Source: Gammaproteobacteria bacterium (GTDB taxonomy: Bacteria > Pseudomonadota > Gammaproteobacteria > GRL18). Taken from it: a DNA stretch of 53,685 nt. Below, piece after piece: positions 17,018 to 25,364 of this stretch. The stretch's first letter is position 1. Each line of letters opens with the position of its first letter. Below the pieces are notes generated by a model, which searched no databases, was not told the origin of the DNA, and saw nothing but the letters and a program-made list of their open reading frames with translations. The stretch lies in contig JADGEM010000027.1 in the NCBI GenBank assembly GCA_016744375.1, positions 1-53,685 of the forward strand, given 5' to 3'. A program made the position numbers and the translations under genes.

Positions 17018-17767
17018 ATGAAGCCTCTTTTCTCATTATTAACCTCAATTCTACTCATTACTCCCCTTTTGGCAGCTGCCAGCGATCAGGCCGAGTGGTC
17101 CTATCAGGGGGTAAAAGGTCCTTCTCACTGGGGTGATTTATCACCTGAATACAGTACTTGTAATAAGGGTAAGAACCAGTCCCCTGTTGATATCAGTAAT
17201 GCTGTGGACGCAAAACTCAAAGGCATTAAATTTGACTATGCGATGTTAGTACCTGAAAACATTGTTAATACCGGACATTCGATTCAGGTTAATATTCGTT
17301 CCGGCGGAGCAATTACCATTGATGATGAAAAGTTCACTCTGAAACAATTTCATTTTCACAGTCCCAGTGAAAACAAAATTGACCATGTTTCCTATCCTCT
17401 GGAAGCACATTTTGTCCATACTAATGATAAAAATGAACTCGCTGTAGTTTCTATATTGTATCAACCAGGCGGAATGGATAATCTGGCGCTAGTACCTCTG
17501 GTAAACAATATGCCTATGAAAGTCGGTGATGCAAACCGTCTGGGAGCAAAAGATACTGAACTGTTTGAGCGAAACAAGACCGTAAAAAAATACTTCCGTT
17601 TCAATGGTTCTCTTACCACACCTCCTTGCACAGAGGGTGTTCGCTGGGTTGTAATGCAGTCAAGACCAGGGCTATCGAAGCGCCAATTGCTGGCTTTTCA
17701 AAAAGCATTAAAGCATTCTAATAATCGCCCAATTCAACCTATGAATGCTCGTATGGTAACAAAATAA
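17018..17767 (+). CDS. Periplasmic alpha-carbonic anhydrase
   Basis: This alpha-class enzyme hydrates CO2 in the periplasm. The 249-residue precursor has a signal peptide (cleavage near LAAAS at 18-22). Zinc ligands are H112, H114 (QFHFHSPSE) and H131 (EAHFVH). Other family motifs are HWGDL, NQSPVDIS, and SLTTPPCTEGVRW, whose Cys should form a disulfide with C48. An AAAGG lies 8 nt before the ATG. It is monocistronic with an unusual repeat array in its promoter region. Periplasmic carbonic anhydrase supplies bicarbonate/CO2 in autotrophs but also serves pH control, so autotrophy is not proved. Confidence 0.96.
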   Translation: MKPLFSLLTSILLITPLLAAASDQAEWSYQGVKGPSHWGDLSPEYSTCNKGKNQSPVDISNAVDAKLKGIKFDYAMLVPENIVNTGHSIQVNIRSGGAITIDDEKFTLKQFHFHSPSENKIDHVSYPLEAHFVHTNDKNELAVVSILYQPGGMDNLALVPLVNNMPMKVGDANRLGAKDTELFERNKTVKKYFRFNGSLTTPPCTEGVRWVVMQSRPGLSKRQLLAFQKALKHSNNRPIQPMNARMVTK

Positions 17768-17789
17768 AGCACTCTGCTTAATATTGTCT

Positions 17790-17821
17790 CCGGGAACATG
17801 GACAGATCACCATGTTTCCGG
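17790..17821. terminator. Hairpin between convergent genes
   Basis: CCGGGAACATGG and CCATGTTTCCGG pair over 12 bp (one G-U) around an 8-nt loop, 22 nt after the carbonic anhydrase stop and 9 nt beyond the phosphatase stop. No long T-run follows on either strand. The position between convergent genes suggests a shared bidirectional terminator. Confidence 0.55.
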
Positions 17822-17830
17822 CAACTATTA

Positions 17831-18616
17831 TTACCCAACAATCGATTCCTCAACCAAAACAACCGTAATATTATCCTTCCCGCCAGCAGTATTTGCTGCC
17901 TTCACAAGAGCTTCACAAGCCATCTCTGGAGATGAATTTTCCCTTAAACATTGACTGATTGCCTGCTGAGAAAGCATATCGGTTAAACCATCTGAACATA
18001 ACAGGACTTTAGCATCTGATGTTCTTGGAATACAGATGACATCCGGTTTCGGTATCATTGTCATACCAATATATTGCACCAGCTGATTTCTTCCAGGATG
18101 GTGCACTGCATCTTCCTGACTAATTGCTTTTGCCATTAATAAATTGCGAACCAAGGTATGATCATTAGTCAGCGGCTGCAGCATGTCACCTTTGAATAAA
18201 TATGCCCGACTATCACCCAGATGGGCAATATACAAATCATTATTGGTGTATTGGGCCAGGACTATAGTCGTTGCCATGCCCGCATATTCAGGACGACTAT
18301 GGCTTTGTGAAAAAATGCGATTACTTAAATCAATAATGGCCTGTTTCAGACAAAGCTTCATTTCATTCTGAGTCAGTAATTCTGACTTTGACTTCAGTCT
18401 CTGCATGAGCAGTGCCGGCAAAACTTCAACTACCAGCATTGAAGCGACTTCACCCGCCGGCATGCCACCCACACCATCTGCAACAAAGAATAAGCCCTGT
18501 TCGGGAAATAACCCCAGATTGTCTTCATTTTTTTTCCTGATAAGTCCCTTGTCCGTCAGACCATAATATTGGTTAACATCATGTTGTTCTATGAAATTGT
18601 CAGAAGTATTAGTCAT
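17831..18616 (-). CDS. PP2C-family Ser/Thr protein phosphatase
   Basis: This is a 261-residue cytoplasmic metal-dependent phosphatase of the Stp1/PrpC/PppA type. Motifs: GLIRKKNEDNLG (motif 1), GLFFVADGVGGMPAGEVAS (metal-binding DG), MATTIV, LYIAHLGDSRAYL, NDHT, VLLCSDGLTDML and GGKDNITVVLV, all present. It should dephosphorylate the products of the two kinases encoded directly upstream. The gene is read last, 3 nt after the FHA-kinase gene, so kinase and phosphatase are co-expressed. No effector such as a type VI secretion gene is nearby. Confidence 0.95.
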   Translation of the reverse strand: MTNTSDNFIEQHDVNQYYGLTDKGLIRKKNEDNLGLFPEQGLFFVADGVGGMPAGEVASMLVVEVLPALLMQRLKSKSELLTQNEMKLCLKQAIIDLSNRIFSQSHSRPEYAGMATTIVLAQYTNNDLYIAHLGDSRAYLFKGDMLQPLTNDHTLVRNLLMAKAISQEDAVHHPGRNQLVQYIGMTMIPKPDVICIPRTSDAKVLLCSDGLTDMLSQQAISQCLRENSSPEMACEALVKAANTAGGKDNITVVLVEESIVG

Positions 18617-18619
18617 AAA

Positions 18620-20026
18620 TTAAACCACTTTAGAGAGTGCTGTTTTAAAATCAGCTGCACTTTTATAAAAAAGTTCAGGTTGTTCTGAAAGCGCCTGATC
18701 AATCACCCTGGCCAGTGCTTCTGGAATAGAGGCATCATACTTTCTAATCGGAGTAACCGGAGTCTTTAATGTGGTCAACCAAGGATCAGATGCTCTTGTG
18801 TATTGACGTGGGTATCGACCTGTGGCCATTTTAAAAAACGTTGCTGCTGCTGCCCACACATCCACTTCTGGTTTTGAAAATTTAAAATTAATCACCTGCT
18901 GCCTGGGCATAAAAAAAGGCGTTCCTGCCGAAATACCCGTCGCAGTTCGGCCACTCAGCCCTGCCACATCAAACGCTTTTGCCAGCCCAAAATCAGCAAT
19001 TTTTACTTGCAGTACTCCACTTACTTTAGTCAATAAAATATTGCCGGGTTTTAGATCTCTATGCACCAGACCGGTTGCTGATGAAGTTTTACCATCAGCC
19101 AATACAATATCAGGAATTTTTACAGTATGGGCAAACTCAAGTCCATCCAGTATCTGCATCAGAATTTTAAGTGCCAGATGTAAAGACAGCTTACCACCCT
19201 GTTGGGTAATAAGTTGAGAGACGGTTCCTGACTCACAGTAATCAGTTGTAAAGAAAAAGGCATCATCATAATAACCAATATCATGAACCTTAACGATATT
19301 TTTATGATCCAGTAATTTTGTATTTTTTGTTTCACGAACGAACTGACGATGCGATTTTGGATCTGTCTCTACTTTTGGCAACATGACCTTCATTGCAATT
19401 TGTGTCTGTGCCCCTATTCGTTCACTAATATTTGTTTTTTTTGCAAGGTAAACAGCCCCCATGCTGCCTTTACCCAGTTCTTTAATAATATGATAGCCCT
19501 TGATAGACACCAGGTCGCTCTCATTATCATCAGCCTTCTCCAGAAGAGAATTAATCTTGTCCAGCGGATCATCTGATACTGACTTTTGAAGAGAAGCCGT
19601 TTTTTTATCCAAAGCACTCATCAAAGATTTTTCTGATGTCTCCTTAGAACCTGTATCTTCATTTGAGGCAAGAATGTTTACCTGAAAAATACTGTCGCCT
19701 AATTGAAAACAATCATTATCTTTTAAATCAAACTCCGGATAAATCATATGCTTTGCTTTGCCTGGGTCAGTTGAGATGTCACGCTGACCTATTTTTTTTC
19801 CATTAACTGTGGTCCCGTTAAGACTACCAAAATCTCTGATGCAGATTTCCGGCGGATTAATATCCAACAGACAATGATAACGTGAGATTGTACTATGTGC
19901 CTGATCATCAGGTAGTGTTATATTGCAATCCAGAGCTCGGCCTATCACACAAGTACTTCTCTCACTGAAAGAGAATTCTTCAGGTGATAACCCACCCTGG
20001 ACAATTTTGAGTGTGATTTTATTCAA
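18620..20026 (-). CDS. FHA-domain Ser/Thr protein kinase
   Basis: The 468-residue protein has an N-terminal FHA domain (GR at 29-30, S48-R49-x-H51, GSLNG at 67-71), which binds phosphothreonine. A linker leads to a Hanks-type kinase: glycine loop GKGSMGAV (185-192), K213, HRDLKPGN with D324, and DFG at 345-347. It has no membrane segment. The start is a TTG at 20026, with AGGA about 9 nt upstream and only 5 nt after the stop of the large kinase gene, so translation is coupled. An FHA domain fused to a kinase usually docks onto autophosphorylated partners; the neighbouring kinase is the obvious candidate. Confidence 0.93.
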   Translation of the reverse strand: MNKITLKIVQGGLSPEEFSFSERSTCVIGRALDCNITLPDDQAHSTISRYHCLLDINPPEICIRDFGSLNGTTVNGKKIGQRDISTDPGKAKHMIYPEFDLKDNDCFQLGDSIFQVNILASNEDTGSKETSEKSLMSALDKKTASLQKSVSDDPLDKINSLLEKADDNESDLVSIKGYHIIKELGKGSMGAVYLAKKTNISERIGAQTQIAMKVMLPKVETDPKSHRQFVRETKNTKLLDHKNIVKVHDIGYYDDAFFFTTDYCESGTVSQLITQQGGKLSLHLALKILMQILDGLEFAHTVKIPDIVLADGKTSSATGLVHRDLKPGNILLTKVSGVLQVKIADFGLAKAFDVAGLSGRTATGISAGTPFFMPRQQVINFKFSKPEVDVWAAAATFFKMATGRYPRQYTRASDPWLTTLKTPVTPIRKYDASIPEALARVIDQALSEQPELFYKSAADFKTALSKVV

Positions 20027-20031
20027 TGATA

Positions 20032-23000
20032 TTATTCCTGTTCACCAATATAAATTTCAGTGGTTATTTCTGGCTCAAGCGTCACTTCAACGGCATTAAT
20101 ATCCACTTCAGTTGATTTCTCATTTCTTTCACTATTCACAGCATTTATCTCTGCTTCGGGCAACTCATTAGAGGAAAAGTCTTCACCGGACAAGCTTTCC
20201 TGCTCATAAAATTCTTTTTTTATAGAGGATAACTTTACAACCGTCTTATTATTTTTTCTAATTTGTAGCGATCCCCAATGAGGAAAACCATTTAACAGGA
20301 GGTCATCCTCAGTTTTATATTGCTGATCAATCCCTGATGAGCGCAGTGAAATGCGTCCTTTTAGCATCCCTGATTTCATTCCCTGATAGATAAAGTCATG
20401 CCCCCATGAGTCCACAAGGTCAGTTTTTTGTAGATGCAACATTTTCTCTAAATCAGAGTTATCAATGGGAACTCTAAGTGAGTTGAGATCCAGTCGACCA
20501 TTATATGTAATAGCCTGTTCATTCATTTTTGCCAAAAATACAGCAATATCAATCATTTTATCAATGGTTATTTGTTCATCTTCATCCGTAATATTCACCT
20601 GATTAATGACTTTCGGTTCATTAGGTTTTATGCTATCAGAAGATTCATTATTTATTCCAGAAATAAATATTATGACAGTAATAAAGACAAGCAAAAAGCC
20701 ATAAACTCGTTTATTGGTTTTATTTGACTCTTTTTGCTCAGTACCTTTTATATAACTTAATTTGCTACCGGGCAATATGGTCTTATGATGAGATTGGCCA
20801 TAACTAACCAGTTTTAAACCGACATCATTTTTATCAATCCCACCAAAACCAGCATACTTTAAAATTCTGAGTATATTTTTTAATTCTTTAACAGGCTCCG
20901 TATTTTTAGATGAAGGTTTAAGAAAGTTTTTATGAGAGTTTTCATTAGCGTTGTGCAGCATTTTGTGGGTTGAGAAAAAGTTATCAATATAAATATCAGC
21001 ACTTGTATCCCAGTCATTATAGGTTTTCTTTTCTAGGAACCAATCAAGACACCAAACAGCAATTGAGCCTTTTAAATCACCAGTAAAAGCATATTGTGCA
21101 TTCATACTCAGTATGGCTGTCGTATATTTAATATTATTTTTTTCAAAGCTATAAAGACATTGACCTCTAACAAGATCCCAGACACGAACAGACTTATCAT
21201 CACTGACCGAAAGTGCAATTTTTCCCTGATAGTCAACGACAACCTGATTAATTCGTTTTGTATGCCCCTTCATAACGCGAACGGCTTTCTTTCGACTGGA
21301 TTCAACCTGCCAGACACGCAACGTTGCATCAGCACTGGCAGAAACAAAATACCGCCCATCTGAAGTAACAGCAATACTGGTGACAATATTTTCATGTCCC
21401 TGCAATTCTGAAACAATTTTTCCAGTGGTCATATCCCATAGGATAATACTGGAATTATTAAGTTGGCCCGTTAGAGCAAAGCGGCCATTCGGTGTGGTGG
21501 AAATACATATCACTGAATTTTTCTTATCCGTAAAATCAGCCATAACTTCACCAGTTAATAAGCGCCACAAATAAAAATAGCCTTTATCATCACTGGAGAG
21601 TACAAAGCGGCCATCTGCAGTGAGCGTCATTGCAACGATAGCCCCCTTGTGATTGCTGAACCATGAAAGCTGCTTTCCCGTCTGTATATCCATAACAAGA
21701 ATGGTGTCACCACAAGCTACAAGAATCCCGGCACCATCACTGGTGACTTTGATAACAGAAATCTCCTGATTAAATTGAGATAAAATTTTATTGGGCTTTT
21801 GAGTATTCACATCCCATTGATAGACATATTGATCTTTGCTAGCTGAATAAAACTTGTCATTGATTGGTGAAACATCCAGAGAGGTAATACGCTGTTCATG
21901 CATCTTCTTTACATGATGTTTCCAGACATCTTTCAAATTTAATTTTGGGAAAATTAAATACAAATCAGACCAGAGTTTAAAAGTCGAATGATCACGTTCA
22001 TAACCTTTTATGCTTCGTGCAGATTGCATTTCTTCCAAAGCAAAAAGCACATCATCTTTAAGAGCTGATTTCGCCTGAACAATTTTTTTCTGATGCTCAC
22101 GAGATAATTGATCAACTTGAATGGCTGATTCCGGTAAGGAAAAGAGATAGGCTGCATGATATCTAAATGAATTTCTGGTTTCTATCATACTGATTCCCGA
22201 CGGGGTAACAATCAGTGCAAACCGTTTTGATTTATCTAATTCAATGGCTCGAATTGTCTCAGTAAATTTTGTGATCGTATAGGACGAACCTGTTTTAATA
22301 TCCCAGTAACGTACCATACCGTCACTGCTTCCAGATAGAATATAACTCTGGTTCACATCCGCATGCAGAGCATTAATCATTCCCTGATGTCCTTCAAACA
22401 CATGGACACATTCACCTGATTTCACATTCCATAAGCGAATTGTTTTATCCAGACTGCCTGATAAAACATGAAGCTCATCAAGCCACTGCACACAGGTGAC
22501 CCCAAGGCTATGTCCAGATAAAATTTGACTGCTACGACCCAAAGTTGGATCCCATACTCTGACAATGTTATCAGCACCGGCAGAAACCAGCTGACCGCTT
22601 ATAGGTGAACTGTCAAGTGCAGTGATTCCACCACTATGACCTTCGCCATAAAAAGAATGTATTCTGGATTTTTTATTATAATCCCAGAGACACAGCTGAT
22701 TTCCACCTGAAGCAACAAATAAAAGCTGGCCGCAGGAAGAAAGCTGCATCGCATGAATGCTCGTTTGATGGGTGCTCCAGACACTTATTAACTGGCCTGT
22801 TACCAAATCCCATACGCGAATATCGCCCTGCTCAGAAGCAGAGAAAAGTGTTGTCTCATCAAAACTGATTGCTATTGCAGTCACTCTAGCCAGATGGCCC
22901 TTCATTTCCAGAATGACTTCTTTAGCGGTTAAACTCCAGAGAATTAAAAGACTGCCCTGATTGAAAAGAATATTTTCATCATGATTGATAAATCGAACCA

Positions 23001-25056
23001 CTTGAACATGCTTTTTTTCAATCTGTTCCAATACCTCATATCCCGGTAAGAATAAGGCCGCTGCCTGCTTTAATTTTTTTGGTATCACGCCTTTTTTTAT
23101 ACTGGCTTTAAAAAAATCCCGGGCAGATTTTTTTTCTCCACTTCGCTGTAAGGCACGAATATAGGCGGTTACCAGATAAGGGTTACCTGATTTATCATCC
23201 AGCACTCCTTTTAAGCACTTTACGATGACATCCCAATGAGTTATTTCTTTTATTAATCTGTCGTTAGCACATAATGCCAAGCCTAAGACGATACAACTAT
23301 TTTTATCCAGATGATCGGGGAACTGAGTTAATTCTTCACTATCATTGTTTAATAGTTTAATGGCATGGGTATAATGTCCTGATTGCACATACAATTCAGC
23401 CAGTGCATAGCGTATTCTTCGCTCTTGCTGATAGTCTTTACAATTTTTTGCTTTATTCAGAAGGGATTCAATTTTATCAAGAAATTCAAATTCATCCAGC
23501 CCCTCGTGCTGCCATTGATAAAAAGAGAGGTTGTAAATTGTTTCAAAATGTTCTGGTTCAATATTTAAAGCATTACTCCATAGTTGTACAGCTTCATCTG
23601 AACGCCCGAGATCCAGCAATGAAATAGCCTGATTATTAAGGCTGGATGCTGTGCCACTCCCCCCCCGTGGCGATAGTCTGGGGTAATCAATATCTGCTTC
23701 CTTGCTATAGATTTTCTGTAATGTTTCAGCAACATCTTCCAGATTTGCCGGCCTGTCGGTTTCAGTTTCCTGAAAACATTGATTCAGCAAGCTTGTTAAT
23801 TCTATAGGAATGGAATTCAGTGCCGGTTCTTCATCCAGCATATTCGTGTTATAAGCTTCCAGTATCCCTGGCGCGACCGATCCAGCCTCCCAGGAACAGT
23901 AACCCAGAATCATTTCCAGAACACAAACAGCCCAGCTCCATAAATCTGTACGACGGGTCAACGGTTTTCCAGCCAGTTGTTCTGGAGAGGCATATGCCGG
24001 TGTCATCCCCATACCGGCAATGATCATGGTCTGCTTCATACTCGGATTGGAATCTTCAGTGGTGGAAAGGTCTGCCATTGCACTGGCCTTAGCCAGGCCA
24101 AAATCAGTTACCTTTACAATGCCGTCAGAGGTAAGCATGACATTCGCCGGTTTAATGTCCTGGTGAATTAAGCCCTGTTCATGAGCATAATGCAGTCCCC
24201 AGGCAAACTGAATAGCAATATCCAGAATTTTGAGTAACACTGTTTGATTGCTTTTAAGCTTATTTTCTTTATACAGCTTTTTACTATTGATCAATTCTTT
24301 CAGATCACCACCATCAACATATTCACTGAAAATTTGCGGTACACTATCAATGCGACGAACATAGTAACAATTAACAATATTAGGATGTAGATCCAGATTA
24401 ACCCAGGTCTCTGCTTCTTTTTCAATATTTTCAAAGCCTGCCATAAGCGCTTTTTGTTTGGGTGTTTTCAAGGCCAGATTAAGATTCCAGTCTCGGTGCC
24501 AGACCTGAAACACCTTACCAAATTGTCCTTCACCTAATACAGCCGTAATTTCATAGCGCTCAAGCAATACTTCACCAATGTGCCAGTCATGAATTGATTG
24601 CCCAATCTGAGCCTGCTCTTTTAAAAGGTGTTCAGAACCTAATCCAATAATTTTAGAAAGCTTTGATTTGTCCGCTAAGGACTTGTGAGCCCGTAATTCA
24701 GACGTATCTGATTTATTAATAAAGGGTTCAGCACTATTGTTTGAAATCAGATTGTTTTGTGCTGCTGAAGCAATTTGTGTTTCCTGGGTAACAGAGGCAG
24801 TAGTTTTACTGGATTCAGACGGTGCCAGCATGGTCTCCTTCGGCTCATTCATCAATGAGGCTGTTTCTAACTGAGTTTCCTGTGGTTCATCAGCAATAAA
24901 CGACGATGAGGCTAGCTGTGTCTCCTGCGGTTCAGAGATCTCTGCCTGAACAACCTTAAAATGATGGTCACATTTTTTACAACGTACAGAACGATTTGCA
25001 TACTTTTCAGGTAAGTTCTGGTAAAAAGTCTGACATTTTGGGCAAGTAGTATCCAT
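20032..25056 (-). CDS. Giant membrane-anchored Ser/Thr kinase with zinc ribbon, TPR and two WD40 propellers
   Basis: The 1674-residue protein has these parts in order. Zinc ribbon: C5, C8, C26, C29 (MJ0042-like). Repeated Thr motifs around T46, T61, T75 and T93 (E-T-Q/M-L/I). Hanks kinase at about 168-455, with GEGQFGKV, K197, HQDIKPAN and DFG 318-320; HQD replaces the usual HRD. A TPR-like region at about 470-690. Fourteen WD40 blades in two blocks (about 690-975 and 1050-1345), e.g. LSGHSLGVTCV, SGSLDKTIRLWNV. One membrane helix near 1448-1468. A C-terminal domain of about 200 residues outside the membrane, including DSWGHDFIYQG and LRSSGIDQQYKTEDDLLLNG, which resembles type II secretion pseudopilin GspG. 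It is the first gene of the kinase-kinase-phosphatase operon. The target process is unknown. Confidence 0.9.
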   Translation of the reverse strand: MDTTCPKCQTFYQNLPEKYANRSVRCKKCDHHFKVVQAEISEPQETQLASSSFIADEPQETQLETASLMNEPKETMLAPSESSKTTASVTQETQIASAAQNNLISNNSAEPFINKSDTSELRAHKSLADKSKLSKIIGLGSEHLLKEQAQIGQSIHDWHIGEVLLERYEITAVLGEGQFGKVFQVWHRDWNLNLALKTPKQKALMAGFENIEKEAETWVNLDLHPNIVNCYYVRRIDSVPQIFSEYVDGGDLKELINSKKLYKENKLKSNQTVLLKILDIAIQFAWGLHYAHEQGLIHQDIKPANVMLTSDGIVKVTDFGLAKASAMADLSTTEDSNPSMKQTMIIAGMGMTPAYASPEQLAGKPLTRRTDLWSWAVCVLEMILGYCSWEAGSVAPGILEAYNTNMLDEEPALNSIPIELTSLLNQCFQETETDRPANLEDVAETLQKIYSKEADIDYPRLSPRGGSGTASSLNNQAISLLDLGRSDEAVQLWSNALNIEPEHFETIYNLSFYQWQHEGLDEFEFLDKIESLLNKAKNCKDYQQERRIRYALAELYVQSGHYTHAIKLLNNDSEELTQFPDHLDKNSCIVLGLALCANDRLIKEITHWDVIVKCLKGVLDDKSGNPYLVTAYIRALQRSGEKKSARDFFKASIKKGVIPKKLKQAAALFLPGYEVLEQIEKKHVQVVRFINHDENILFNQGSLLILWSLTAKEVILEMKGHLARVTAIAISFDETTLFSASEQGDIRVWDLVTGQLISVWSTHQTSIHAMQLSSCGQLLFVASGGNQLCLWDYNKKSRIHSFYGEGHSGGITALDSSPISGQLVSAGADNIVRVWDPTLGRSSQILSGHSLGVTCVQWLDELHVLSGSLDKTIRLWNVKSGECVHVFEGHQGMINALHADVNQSYILSGSSDGMVRYWDIKTGSSYTITKFTETIRAIELDKSKRFALIVTPSGISMIETRNSFRYHAAYLFSLPESAIQVDQLSREHQKKIVQAKSALKDDVLFALEEMQSARSIKGYERDHSTFKLWSDLYLIFPKLNLKDVWKHHVKKMHEQRITSLDVSPINDKFYSASKDQYVYQWDVNTQKPNKILSQFNQEISVIKVTSDGAGILVACGDTILVMDIQTGKQLSWFSNHKGAIVAMTLTADGRFVLSSDDKGYFYLWRLLTGEVMADFTDKKNSVICISTTPNGRFALTGQLNNSSIILWDMTTGKIVSELQGHENIVTSIAVTSDGRYFVSASADATLRVWQVESSRKKAVRVMKGHTKRINQVVVDYQGKIALSVSDDKSVRVWDLVRGQCLYSFEKNNIKYTTAILSMNAQYAFTGDLKGSIAVWCLDWFLEKKTYNDWDTSADIYIDNFFSTHKMLHNANENSHKNFLKPSSKNTEPVKELKNILRILKYAGFGGIDKNDVGLKLVSYGQSHHKTILPGSKLSYIKGTEQKESNKTNKRVYGFLLVFITVIIFISGINNESSDSIKPNEPKVINQVNITDEDEQITIDKMIDIAVFLAKMNEQAITYNGRLDLNSLRVPIDNSDLEKMLHLQKTDLVDSWGHDFIYQGMKSGMLKGRISLRSSGIDQQYKTEDDLLLNGFPHWGSLQIRKNNKTVVKLSSIKKEFYEQESLSGEDFSSNELPEAEINAVNSERNEKSTEVDINAVEVTLEPEITTEIYIGEQE

Positions 25057-25364
25057 TAATATTTTCTAATTTCATTCACGAGGTTAAATTTAGCAGTACA
25101 TCACTTTAATAGTAAATAACCATCAATTATTCAACCTAATATCAAAAAAAAACAGTGGAGCAAAGAAATAACGATTTTCTGATAGACTCTATAGAGATGA
25201 AATTATCATAAAGACTGGAATTATTGGGTAAAATCAAAAATATTTTATTCAAATCGCTAAATATTGATACACTATGCATAAAACCAAACATAGCAGTTTG
25301 TCATAACAGTAATTATGAAGACATCCAATACTAGATTATTTATTAAACTCAGAGATTTAAACTG
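25057..25364. other. Divergent intergenic region of the kinase island
   Basis: This 308-bp AT-rich region separates the large kinase gene (minus) from the MscS-like gene (plus) and should hold both promoters. It contains short dyads (CTCTATAGAG near 25187, and CTATG...CATAG near 25270-25295) but no unambiguous -35/-10 pair and no ORF. Confidence 0.45.
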
